Positions 1 through 11,806 of a stretch of DNA of 64,000 nt are shown piece by piece. The stretch comes from Erythrocercus mccallii (Eukaryota > Chordata > Aves > Passeriformes > Dicruridae). Each line of letters starts with the position of its first letter. The first letter of the stretch is position 1. A model generated the notes under the pieces. That model was not told the DNA's origin. It saw only the letters and a program-made list of their open reading frames with translations, and did no database searches. The stretch covers positions 334,007-398,006 of the forward strand of contig VZRG01000297.1 of the NCBI GenBank assembly GCA_013397435.1, in the 5' to 3' direction. Both the position numbers and the translations under genes were made by a program.

Positions 1-185
1 TCTCTAAGGAGAACACGTGGACAGAGAGAGGTTGGCTAGATAGATGTGTTCTCTCTGCTCCACCAGTGCCGATTCCTAGGCCCGGCACTTGATTGGTTTG
101 TATTGTGGCCTTTTCCTAAATTGTTTTTGTTATTAATTAAAATTTATTTTGAATTATTAATTAGATTGGCAGTCCATTTATAACA
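1..185 (+). mobile_element. 3' part of a solo LTR, subfamily A, cut by window edge
   Basis: The end of an LTR whose U3 lies outside the window. It carries the R-region stem-loop at 65-89 (7-bp stem, loop with CCTAGG), then an AT-rich U5 ending in TATAACA at 185. The region matches the R-U5 of the complete copies at 38926-39691 and 62574-63332. The following sequence is unique and contains no retroviral internal region, so this is a solo LTR or the 3' LTR of a provirus lying to the left; the window cannot decide. Confidence 0.85.
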
Positions 186-3100
186 CAGATATCCTCACAT
201 TTTCTCCAGTGTCTCCTGTCCTAGTGGCTGCTCTTTTTTTAAATATGTTTCAGCAGAAATGCCATGTGCTGCTTTCAGCTAGCTGAGGTTTTGGCACGCA
301 GTGAGTTGTTTCATCCCTCTCAAACTGGCTGACAACAGCTGTAACTGGCAGAGAGTTGTCCATGGCCTCTTCCCTTGCAGCTTACAATACTAAAGGCCTG
401 TCAGTTATGCCCAGTATGCATTTCACACGACATGCACTTTCAGATAAGACCTGATCCTTTGTCTTTTTCCAAAAGCTAGTCCTCTTCTTCAACCCATTTC
501 CTCATTACGTTGGCTTTAAACAATAGGGTCCAAAACAGTAGGGTCCAAGGCTGGGTGGAAGGGAGGGCTGCAGGCCTGCAAAGGGACCGTTAGCTGCACC
601 AGTTGCTGAGGGGTCAGAGGACACGCAAATTGCTGTTCATGAAGAAGATATTATGTAGTGGAATGAAGGGGTGGAACTGAAAATAGGAAAACATGCTGTG
701 TTCTCACAGGAGGAAGTGAGGAGGAAGTTGTTTCCTTGTACTTGTAACTTCTACAATGCAAACCGCACCATTGTTAACTCTGAAAGATTAATGTTTCATA
801 ATGTCAGGATGCTACACAAGACTGTGTGCTTAGACAAGAGCACCAAGAAATATCTTGGTATAAACCAAACATTTCTATGACAGATTTCAGCAATAAAGAA
901 AGCTGCGGTTTAATACACCTTTAGTTGTCAGCCCTTAAGATATTTCATCTGGAAATCCAAGTTCTTTTTAGCCCTAGATGATCTAGTTTGGACTAAATTA
1001 AAGAAGCAGGAAAGACAGCAGATCAGCAATACTTCCATTTAAAAAAATTACTTTTCAAAGAACTTTGCTCACCTCTATTTATTGCTCACCTTCTATTTTA
1101 CTTGGCATTCTTATTTCAGAAACATAGATTCAAGATTCCTCACTCTTATCCTTGGGACACACACTGAAGATTACTCTGTATCTCAAGCATCTATTCTGTC
1201 TTGGTTTACCTTCCCTTGATTTGAAGTATCTGAGTCATAGGATGGTGACTGCTTTTGTAAGGTCTTCTTGGAAAGAGCTTCCTAACTTTTAGAAAGAAGT
1301 AATTGCATTGTTATTACTTTATAGCAAGCTAGGCTCTCCCTGAACATCCTAGCTTCAATTTATATTACCTAGCATGGGAGCATTAGTCACTCCAGCCTAG
1401 TGTACGGCCTGGACAGTACAAGTGATAACAATGTGCTGTTTACTGCAACCTTTCTCGCACACTTTTCTTCCCATCCTATTTACAGAAGAAAGTAGGTGAG
1501 AGAGTTGCTGCTTAGTTATTGCACTTGCAAAGAAGCAGAAGGTCTAAATGCATCCTCTGCTATGCCCTGCAGTGGGGAAGCTTTGAAGTGCTTATCTGTG
1601 CCATGCGAAGAAGTGAATCTGGGAAGTTGCTGCCTCCCAGTCAAAAAGTATTGCAGGCTTGTCCCAGTGCCTAATAGGGACAAAAGAGCTTGCGCTCATC
1701 CTCTCCATCTTGCAAGATAAACATAGGCTTTAAACTGGCTCCAGTCATTAATAAGATGGTTCTAAGTCCTTTAAATAAAATATAAATATATTGTAGCTCA
1801 GATGTGAGCAAGCCACAGTTTAAGAAATTACTAGAAACACTTCTTAGTGTTATCTTGTGTTTAAGAAGGGTGATTTAAAATCCATTTCTTGTGGGGGTTA
1901 GTTGCCAGATAACTGATGCTGTGTTAAGAAGAGAGACCATCATCACAAGCATTACCTTGTAATTTATCACAAACACTTACTAAGAGTGAAATTACATCTG
2001 CAGTAAGCTATATAAAGTAGGGTGCTGTGAAGCTCACTGTTAACAAAATTACTGCTTTTTAGATGTGAAATATATATGCAGCTAAATACTTAAGTGGTAA
2101 AAAATCTTTGACAGAAATAAACTGATTTTCCCAACCATGGACCTAACTTACAGTTTGAGGAGCAAGGAAAATATGTGGAGTTGCCAATTAAAATACTGGA
2201 AGTGTATATAAGGTAGCAATTCTAATTCATGAAGTTTTTGCTTTGTATGAAGTTTTTGCTTTCCTCAGATTCTCCAGGTGTATACTTCCTAATGGCATGC
2301 AGCATGAAAGTGTTTTTAATGTTTCACCCTTCCTTTATGCAATTGTCTATCTTCTAAAAATTAGCCCAAAATAGGACTCCTGTGGAAATATTTCAGTGTG
2401 CATTACATATGCGTAGCCAGACAGAGATATGGGGATAGGCTGGCCTGTGTGAGCCAGGGTTTCTGTGCTGGCCATGGGACTGAATGGATAGCTATGCAGA
2501 ACGTTAAAGTTCAGTGTGAAATCTTTCAAAAATTTTGCTCTTCATCTCTCATAACAAATTTATATGCTAATAACATCCCCAGTGCATGGAACAAGGAAGA
2601 AAAAAATCATCACAAAACAGAAAGGAAGCCAAGTAGACATAGAGCCTGATCAAATGTAAAGAAAGCCAAATAAAAGAACGCAATACATTTTTTTAAATCC
2701 AACCTCAGTTTAGGTACTGATGGGTGAATCTTCATGGATCATCCAAGATATAAACTTCACCAAATTAAGCTCCTAAGATGTAAGTTAAAATGGTCAATTA
2801 CCAAAAATTCCTTGAGGTCAGCCAAATGTTATGACACATCAGCTGAATTACTTTAGTTTCTTAAACCTAAACAAACAAACAAATAAATAAACAAAAATAT
2901 CAAAAATTGCCTGTTTAAGATCCTTCATCTGTTGTTACAGAACTCAATGCAACCTTTTCCTGAACAAGGACTCCTACACTGAGTTTGTTACTACAAAAGT
3001 TTCAGCCTTTTATATAAACAGCATAGATTTGAGTAGCCCAAGTCAGTGGAGATATGCACCTGGGATTTTGACTGCGTGTGCTGGCTCTAGATTTAAATGG

Positions 3101-3207
3101 AGATGAAGTTAGTCCCTGATTAACAAAATTTCTTTCACCCACAGCTTTCGATCTGCAGACAGCATTCAGTGCAAATCTTAGTGGCAAGGGGATAAGTTTT
3201 ACAAAGT
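186..3207. other. Unannotated AT-rich stretch
   Basis: No gene or recognisable repeat was seen. Short ORFs here lack family resemblance. Small features are a near-perfect tandem duplication of a 17-base unit around 2229-2262 (AAGTTTTTGCTTT core) and a CAAA/TAAA-rich simple stretch near 2868-2897. Confidence 0.6.
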
Positions 3208-4605
3208 TGTTATATGTTGTAAGTGAGCTTATAGTGTAATTCGTGTTATGTTATGTTATAGTAATATTTAGTTTGATTGTAGAAAATGTAGCTTTTTGTA
3301 AAAGTTTCTTTCCAGGAAAAATTCAGTAGCTTGGAGATGGCTTGGGTGTGGCCCACCGGCAGCACTGATAAGGGACAATCACCAAAAACTGGTTGGACAG
3401 GTTGCAGCTACCTCTTTGAGAAAAGGTGCAAATTGATGGCCGACTGGAGGACAAAAGACAGAAACTCCCTCAGTGACTGACAGCTGCTGCAATGGTGCTT
3501 AGCCATCAGCCTCATTGTCCAGTCTCAAGCACAGCTATCAACAAACAAAAACAGACACTAGCCAAAGCCGGGACCCACCCTGGCCAGCTTCCAACTACAT
3601 TGTCTAACTATAGATGACTTCATCAGAGACCAGAGAAGCTCACTCTCGTCATTGTACACCATAGCACCAGGCTACGAAAAACAGTATAAGACTCCCTTGA
3701 AAATCGCATGGCTTTGTGGATGTGGAGACTGTGTTGCTTTGACGCTGGTCACACGACACCAGGAGCCAAACCCCGGGCCAGCTCCTTGGGTTTTGGGAAT
3801 TCGTTGGCTCAATTTTTCTATTTTCCAAATTTTTCTGAAATATGTAAATAATTGTAAATAAAACTTTTTGATTTTTTTATTAAAATCGGATTGGCAATTT
3901 TTCATTTATAACATTGTAGATGAATCTATGATGTAATTCGTGTTATTTTATAAGAATACTTTGTTTAAATGTAGAAATAGTATCTGTATAAAGTCAGGTT
4001 TTTCCAGGAAAGTTACAAGACACCGAGCACAGCGGCAGATGGGCAGGACGCACCCATCAATGCCAGAGATAAGAAATGCTATTGTGTACCAGCCAGGCAA
4101 CAGCCATCCTATTCAGCCTGTAGAAGTGTGAACGGCCCTTCCCAACGCAACAGAATCAAAGTACTTAACTTTAATCAGCGGACCATAAATGTCCAGAAAC
4201 CACCTATCAAGGCTATTATTTAGCCTAAAATACCATCCTTTCAGAAACAACGACTGCTTCTGTCTTCAGTTCAGAAACACCCAGCCACACTCGAAACTAT
4301 ATTGTTTCAATCCAGATGACTTCATACTCACCAGAAGAAGCTGCTCTCCTGCATTGTGCATCTCCGCCTCAGGCTACAGAAAACAGTATAAAACCACAGC
4401 GCAGAGGACACATTTTGGTGGATGCATAGCGGGGGTCCTTTTGATGCTGGACTCTGTACCACCAGGTGCCATGTTCCCGGGCCAGCACCTTTGGACTTTG
4501 GTTTTGTGGTTCAATTTTTATAGTTTCCAAATTTATCCGAAATTGTAATCAAAAAAACATTTCATTTTTCATTAAAATCGGATTGGCGATTTCTCATTTA
4601 TAACA
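3208..4605 (+). mobile_element. Solo LTR, subfamily C, split by a nested LTR
   Basis: The first seven bases TGTTATA lie at 3208-3214 and the element resumes at 3914-3919, after the nested LTR at 3215-3913; the body ends in TATAACA at 4605. TATA box at 4387-4393, R stem-loop at 4464-4490 (arms AGGTGC/GCACCT), ATTAAA-type poly(A) signal at 4571-4576. Its body resembles the LTR at 61850-62564. Flanks AAGT (3204-3207) and AAGT (4606-4609) are a likely target duplication; a fifth base (A) is shared with the LTR end. No internal viral sequence is present. Confidence 0.85.
3215..3913 (+). mobile_element. Solo LTR, subfamily B, nested in another LTR
   Basis: About 699 bp running from TGTTGTA to TATAACA. 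TATA box at 3685-3690, R stem-loop at 3761-3786 (arms AGGAGC/GCTCCT, CCCGGG in the loop), AATAAA at 3857-3862. Flanking TTATA (3210-3214) and TTGTA (3914-3918) differ at one base and look like a mutated 5-bp target duplication. It therefore inserted immediately after the first bases of the 3208-4605 LTR and is the younger element. It is most like the copy at 37079-37791. Confidence 0.88.
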
Positions 4606-4993
4606 AAGTGATGTTTTTCTTTTACTAGATAATGACATTCCAGAAGTGAAGAAAATGCACCATCATGAGTTCAAAACCAGCCTGTGAACCAGAAGGAAAG
4701 ACAGGATGGAACTAGTCTGTAAGTGTACTGCTTGCTTCAGCACCAGCATGACCAGGAGCCATGAGGGAAAGTGTGTTGTCCCTCACCTCTAGTCTTAAAA
4801 GCTGCACTCAGAGCAAGCCGTCCTCAGGCCCTGGAAGGTTTTTACCTAGCCTCACTGCAATACACAGGCTAACGAGCCTTGTGGCCTCCACACAAGCAGA
4901 GCTATGTTTTTAGGTTCTCCATCAGCTTCCCCAGCTCACATTGTATCCCCCTTGGGGCCAGAAGAGTGCCTCAGACCTGCTGACAGCATGTCA
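4606..4993. other. Unannotated stretch between LTR and CR1
   Basis: I see no gene, RNA gene or recognisable repeat between the LTR end and the CR1 tail that begins near 4994. Confidence 0.5.
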
Positions 4994-5040
4994 CACAATT
5001 GCAGAATGAGTTGAGTTGGAAGGCCTCACTGGATGTCATC

Positions 5041-6525
5041 TGTTATAAATGAAACGCCAATCAAAATTATTAAACAAAAATTTAATATTTATTGACTATA
5101 TACAATGTTATAGGTGAATTCATGGTGTAATTCATGTTATGTTATTTTATAATATATTTTTGTTAGATTGTAGAAAATGTACCTTTTAAAAGTCAGGTTT
5201 ATCTTCAGAAAAACACACATAACAAAGCAGCAGCGGCAGATGGCCGAGGTGTGGCCCACCGGCAGCATTTGATAAGAGACATTCACACTAACTGGCAGGG
5301 CAGCTCCACGTAATTACTGGGAGGAGAGGCGCTAACGAGCGTCCAGAGGCAGGACAAAGGAGAGGCACAGCCTCAACGGCCGGGCCGTCAGCTATGAGGA
5401 GCCAGCTATCGAAGATATTGTCCAGCCTCAAGTACAGCAATCATGAAACAAAAAACAGACTCTACCTGAAACCAGCACATACCCAGGCCAACTCCCAGCC
5501 ACATTGTCCAGCTATAGATGACTTCATCTGCACCAGGAAAACCTGTTCTCTCCATTGTACACCTTAGTCCCAGGCTATGAGAAACAGTATAAGACCACCC
5601 CGCAGAACACATGTCTTTGTAGAGGCAGGGAGGGTGTCGTTTTGACGTGGACTCTGTGCCACCAGGAGCCGAACCCCGGGCCGGCTCCTCAGGACTGGGA
5701 TTCGTTGGCTCATTTTTTTCAATTTTCCAAAATTTATCCAAAATTGTAAATAATTGTAAATAAAAGTTTTTCATTTTTTCATTAAAATCGAATTGGCGAT
5801 TTTTCATTTATAACATACAATTTGGAAAAAGACCACAATACAAACCGGTCAAGTGTCAGGCCTAGGAATCTGACACTGGTGGAACAGAGAGACAGCATCA
5901 ATCTGAGCCTCCCTCTCTCTATCCATGTGTTCCCCTTAGACAGTTCCGTTTTTATAGGGTTTGGCAGCCCTCAGGCGAGGGCTGATAACAGAAAAACCGG
6001 AGTTCTTTTATGAAATAGATGTGCGGGTGTTGGACTAATGTCAGTCTTTAGCTTGTCTGAAAAGGTTCCTTAGTCTTGCTGCCTCGCTGCTGATGTTCCT
6101 TGATGAGCTGATACTGTCCCCCATCTCGGTTGATGGTTTTGTTTTTCTCTTTTGGGCTGGCTCCTTTGTCTAGTCTTTGAGATCAGCTTCATGTAGAAAA
6201 GGGTTCTCTGGGTGGAGTGTCTCTCCATTCATTTTCTGGCGCTCGGCTGTATTGTTCGGTGTCCTGTTATCAGCTTCGATGATTAACGTGAATGGCCACG
6301 AGTTGACCACACCTATCAGCTACCCAGGCAAACCTGCCTGTGTCTATACAAATGCAAAACATGAAGTTTCCCCCACCCTGGTTCCAAGGCGCTGCTGTTT
6401 TAAGATTTGCTTTTACCACAAGCAGCTTCGGCTACAATATTCCATGAGACATAACTCAAACTTGAACTTACTCTATTATTCATAATTAACAAGCACAAAT
6501 TAATTCCCCTCACTCATATATAACA
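5041..6525 (-). mobile_element. Solo LTR, subfamily A, minus strand, split by a nested LTR
   Basis: Made of 5041-5105 and 5821-6525 (about 770 bp without the insert). Perfect 5-bp target duplication TCATC at 5036-5040 and 6526-6530. On the minus strand it has a TATA box (complement at 5950-5956) and an R stem-loop at 5852-5877 with a perfect 8-bp stem AGTGTCAG/CTGACACT around CCTAGG. Short ORFs across it are LTR translations, not genes. Same subfamily as 38926-39691 and 62574-63332 but visibly more diverged. Confidence 0.93.
5106..5815 (+). mobile_element. Solo LTR, subfamily B, nested in minus-strand LTR
   Basis: 710 bp from TGTTATA to TATAACA with perfect target duplication TACAA (5101-5105 and 5816-5820). 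TATA box at 5588-5593, R stem-loop at 5664-5689 with perfect 8-bp stem AGGAGCCG/CGGCTCCT and a loop containing CCCGGG, AATAAA at 5759-5764. Nearly identical to 14702-15401, apart from 13 bases present here and missing there. An antisense ORF (5406-5807) recurs in the other copy simply because the DNA is alike. Confidence 0.95.
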
Positions 6526-6665
6526 TCATCCAATCCAACCTCCCTTGTCCCAGCAGGGTCCTCTTGAGCCTGTCATTCAGAAATGTCTCCAGGTGCCTTC
6601 TGAATACCTCCACTAAAGGACTCTGCACCATCTCTGTGCAACTTGTGCCCATGTTTAAAAGAAGG

Positions 6666-9600
6666 GAGGATAAAGGCCTCTTGTCTAGCATAAACTACAG
6701 TGCCCTCAAAGAAGGAGTCACTCTTTCTTGCTGTCAAAATTATATCCTCCTCTTCTCCTGTCTCCTTGCCTCTACTGAGCTCATGAGTACTCTGCATTAC
6801 TGAGCTTTTCTGCAGCCATGCTTACAAGCAAGGATTTGCTTTCCAGGAGGCAAGAAACACCTCCTTTATACTTCCTTTTTACAGAGAAAGCACCGAGGTT
6901 TTGCTTCTGTTCTCTTTATACACCTGGAGAAACATGATCAGACAGTGAACTTTAGGGGTGTTTCTTCAAACCTTGAGTTTCCTCAAACATCAAGAAAAAC
7001 CCATAATGCAGAATGAAGGATTTCTATTTTTCCAGAGCTGCTTAGAACTGCCTAGTTGAATTCCATATTTAAAGACCTTCAGTGTTCTCTGTAGAGCCTA
7101 ATTTGTTTTCCTCTAATCTGATTGCCCAGATTGGGGTTTGCATGACACTTGTTGTACATAAAAAAATCAGGCAGCTGTTACCTTTTGGCCCATTAAAATA
7201 TCTGCACTTTCTGACTATTTCCAGCACTTTTATCAAGGCAGTCTGTTTGACCTCTACATCTTTTAGCTGCTTTAGACATCTGGGGTTTTAGACATCTGGG
7301 GCTGAATCTTGGGTGTAGACAGCTCGCTCTGGAAACCCAGTCTTGTTCTTGGCTTCAGGATGAGACAGTTCCTGCTTCTGCTCATTTTGTCATTATATGA
7401 AGAACAGGTATCTCTCTGTGTCTGTTAACTATTGCTGTAGCATCTGCAGCAAAAGGAAAAAGTCGAATTTAATCTTCCCTGTGCACCCTCACCCCTCCCA
7501 TCCATTACTGTGGCATCTTGTGAGGTAGTTGTAGAGACTAATGCTCTTCCTGCCTTTAACCTGCCACCAATGTTGTTGCCAGTGTCTGTGCAGCCACTAG
7601 TGAAGATATCAACAAACTTCCAGGGGATTCGATGGACTCACAATCTATCATGCCTTTCCACAGAGGCTCCAGTGCCTAAGCTACGACCTTTACATTCTTG
7701 GTCAGTTTCCCTCTTTATACCATGACATGCCCAAGTGAAATACTGCCTTGTGATTGTTCAGCATCCAGACTCACTGACTTCAGTATCCCTATCCTGCCCC
7801 TCCTTCAGAAGACACTCTTTCTGTTTCTCTCCACTTTAGAACACCTCCTTCTCACTTTGGTACTTCTGCTTCAGCCTATTCCTATCTGCCCTTGTTTGGA
7901 GAAGGACAAAGCAATCAACCTCCACTTCTCTATCCTCATGTTTTTACACAGTCATTCCCTCCTGCTGCACATACTTCTGGACATGGTAGACAGACCTTCA
8001 ACAGAAAGTAATAATCCTGGGGCTACTTATTTCTCAGATTAGCTGTTTCCTCCATTTCTTAAGCATCAGAGTATCATTCATAATTGTACAGAATTTAGCT
8101 ATTTTTACTGACTCTATTACCTTAAAAGGAAAAAAATACTCTGGTCTTTTTTCCCCCTAAGTCAGGATCTACTAGATCAGGCCTCTCTAAGGCAGCCATT
8201 AAAATATTTTCTTTTTCTTGAGAAAAGCAGTGTCTTCAGCATTATCTCCATCAGAATTACAGAGCAATGAGATATCTGTCTGTTTTTCTTGATAGCTGTA
8301 AAAACTTGTTCACTTTCTTACTATGTATTCAGGGAAGAATTTTATTGCAATTGCTGTATTCTGTGATCTCTGTCCAGGCTGCTCCCTGAGCTGTTCATCA
8401 GTATTGACATTTGTATCTTTCTAGAAGTGTTTATTATCAGAGACAACCTTTGGGACTAAGAATTCTGAGACTTCTCTTTAGCAGTGGGTAATCGTGTGAA
8501 TCAGTGTAGCCTGCCAGGAAGAAATCTGCAGTGAAGAACATTCCTAATAATCAGCACAAAACTATTAGCTTTCAAAAGAGATATATAAAGCAATGGAAGG
8601 CATGATAAAACTGGGTATATAATGTTAAAAGGAGGGGATGCAGACCATACAGAAAGAATCAATACAAGTTTTATTTGTTTGACATCATATAAAGCTCTCC
8701 CAAGATTAGCCATAAGATAAACATGCATTCTAAGTTTTAGCATATTTTACTTCCTTTTTAAAAATCAGTGAAGTATTAACAGGACAAATTTTTGGAATCC
8801 ATGTGCCAGATAAGAGTGTTATCTCATAAGAAGCTATGATCAAGAAAACTATATGTGAAACCTATACTGTCTCATTTCTGTAAAAACATCTTTTCCCATT
8901 AATGCCCTTAGAACTTGATATCATATATTGTGCTAATCTTAGAGAGATATGGAGTTAATATAGCTTTGTATAGCTTTTAATGTAACTCCAGTGTTCACAT
9001 ATGTATTTAAGATGTGGTTGTGATCACTTTTAGAAATTAATTAGTTGGACTTTATGCCTCTTCCACTCCTGCAGGACTCTATTCACTCTAAACATATACT
9101 CTTCTGATTAAATGGGTGTTACTTCAGTAGTTTAACTTAAGATACAGGAGTTTTTTTGTTGAATCAGACCCAACTGGTTATTATTCATTTTCTTTTCCCC
9201 ATTCCATTACCACTTTTTTGGTCATAAAAAGTAAGAAACAACATGGATTCCTGTTAAAATACAGAAGGGTTCTCATTTGCAATAAATGTTTATTATCCAC
9301 AGACCTCTACAGAAGTTCAGACTCTTCTTCAGATTCAACCTGCTACTCATTGGGCTAAATGTGCTTCTGTCAGGATAGAAAGATTCTATGCAGTTTGCCT
9401 GCATGTTCTGCAGTCCCTTTAGCACATAAAAGTAAAGCAGTTCACTGACTGAAAAGTAAACTAAGGTTGGATTTTAAATGCCGCCAAGTGATTTTAGTCC
9501 TCAATTAAGCACTTGTCTGAATTTTTGCCCCTTCAAAAAATCCATTCACAGTTAGAGGTTCAGAAGTTCACTCTTGATCTCCAAGACCACTTTGGAAATG

Positions 9601-11744
9601 TTTGAGTTTGGACATTCGGGTTTCACTTCCCTATGTTGTTTTCAGTTCTAGTTAAAGATTTTGTGAGCTTTTCACAGATGAGTACCTTTGAAGCTACCAA
9701 CAATCACTAGAATTTCTTTGTCACACTCTAGACTTACAGCTCTGGAGCCACAATGTCTCACCTGCTTTTGTCTTCTACACATTGTACTCAGTGATTAGGG
9801 TGCTGTTCAAATGTAATATTAATGATTCGTTAATATACATTCCAGTATGCATTGTAAATAACTCTCTGATAGCAGAAAGCTTATGCAATATTCTTCCCTG
9901 TGCAATTACAGTTTAGACATAAAAGCACGTAACACTGCATAACAATCCTGTGCCTTGAATAGATTCCTGTAGATAAGAATATATGATGATCTTACATACA
10001 ATGTGATTTGTAGAGTATTACAGCTGGGAAATCTCAGGCTACATGGATAGAACAAAGGTTGTAGAAATAACTGGGGATGGGGTTTGCTGTCCCCCAAACT
10101 AGTCTCTAAAAATGGAAGATGGGTTTTCTAGCAAAGTAAGAATGAAAAAAAAAGAATGAAAATCTGCTGTCTTCAGAATTAAAAAAAAAAATTCTTACCC
10201 TAAACTTAGGTATAAAAATACTCCATCTTCTGCACCTTCTTTGTTCTTTCCTTCAGCCCTTGCTGCCATGGTTCCAATGGAATTTAAAACAAACAAGAAA
10301 ATCTAGGAAGAGCTAGAAAGAACATGAGACAGCAAATGGGAAACACATTAAGAGGCACAAACTCTTCATTTTTGTAACAGCCACAGAGCTTTCAGAGAAT
10401 AATTATGGATGGGTTTTATCAGTTCTATCTAATTAGCTTATTCTTCATTAGCTTGTTGCAGGTGGACACATAGAAACAGCAGTGATTGGTGGATGAAGTG
10501 TAACCCTGCCCATACAAGAAAAACTTCCAGAGGAAAAAAAAATCCTTTTTTTTCCAAGGGTTTCTTTGGGTCATTTTTCAAGAAGAACTGAGCATCCTCT
10601 AAGCATTGAGCCGCTTAGCTACTTCAGCCATGGTGCAGGTGTGTCCCTGAAGGCTATGGCTGGATTATAACTCTTCATATAGACTGCCACTCTGAGAAAT
10701 GGACAGCAACATACCACAGAATGACAGTAAGAAGCAGGAATCCATCTTGATTTATACTATTACCTTTATTTGGCTGTATTTTTCATTACTTCAGTGTGTC
10801 AATCCATGGCTATTTTTTACCTTGTACTCTGAGAAAATTTGGCTCACTATTCTATTAGAAAAAGTTTATGTTTAGTTGATCCTACTTTGGAAAAACTGGT
10901 GGAAAAAAAAATTCTTAAGGTATCTTCCCACTCTGTCTTTCCATATTACTATCCCTGCAAAGGAACAGAGCATAACTATAAAGTACACCTGCACACTGCT
11001 GTATCACAATCACACTCAGCTGCACACACTGCCATAAGGGAGCTGGAGGAGGTGTCAAACCAAGTATGGCATCATGGCTGGATGCCCTGTTCTCACAGGA
11101 AAATATACAGTAGAAAAAATCCAACTATGCTGTAACTGCTAGGAGGGGGACCAGCAGTCAGGAGTTTTGTGTCACCTCCTCCTCTTGCACAGTATCTACA
11201 ACCTTGGGAATGTCAGAGCAAATCTGCTGTTTACTGTCATTGCTATCAAAGCTTTATGCAAGCCACTGTTTCAGGTTAAAATTTTCCAGCAGTACACGAG
11301 TTACTGGCTCCCTCACCAACTAGAACTGATTCTGGAGACTTGAATGATGCAGTGCTGTACATAGATGCTCTATCTGTTTTGAAAGTTGACCTGCCATGCA
11401 CAAGAAAACAGTTTGATATGTGGAATTCATCTGTTTGGTATTAGCAAGTAATAGAAGTTTAACATACCTCTTTGTCACTTCAATTCCACATTTCTTGGCC
11501 ACTTACAATTCTAGAGAATATCCTCACTGCTATTTTTCTGGCATGTGTCTAAGACTTGAGAACATGTAGTCTTGGATGCCTAAATTGTTCACTGAGGAAA
11601 ACTGATGAAGAAAAAATAAGGCTGCTTTTATGAAAAAAAACAATTGACCCTAAGATTAGTTCACGTGGTTAGAACATGGTGCAGTGGTAATAACAAAAAG
11701 ATTTGTGGACCATAAGATTTGTCCCCATATGGACCACTTACTTA
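6666..11744. other. Unannotated AT-rich stretch
   Basis: About 5 kb without recognisable gene or mobile element. ORFs are at most 114 codons and show no family signature. A short tandem duplication of TTTAGACATCTGGGG lies at 7271-7301, and A-rich runs occur near 10143-10190. Confidence 0.55.
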
Positions 11745-11806
11745 GAAGAGTTGGACTTGATGATCTGGGTGGGTCCCTTCCCTTCCAATTCAGAATCTTC
11801 CGTGAA
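11745..11806 (+). mobile_element. CR1 LINE 3' tail fragment
   Basis: A short stretch with GAGTTGGACTTGATGATCTG followed by GGGTCCCTTCCCTTCCAATTC matches the general form of the CR1 3' end in sense orientation. Too short and diverged for boundaries or subfamily. The approximate ATTCTATGA tail repeats are degraded. Confidence 0.6.

Larger units (their letters stand above)
4994..6665 (-). mobile_element. CR1 LINE 3' fragment, interrupted by LTRs
   Basis: Two pieces, about 4994-5040 and 6526-6665, join into a typical reverse-orientation CR1 3' region: a GAATGAGTTGAGTTGGAAGG-like end, then ATCCAACC, then motifs such as CCAGGTGCCTTCTGAATACC. The 5041-6525 LTR duplicated TCATC on insertion and separates the halves. 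The right boundary is approximate because similarity fades. The piece is non-coding. Confidence 0.75.

Noticed and set aside
5406..5807. 133-codon minus-strand ORF shared with 14886-15359
   Set aside because: It is the antisense of two near-identical LTRs; similarity follows from the DNA, and other subfamily B copies do not keep it open.
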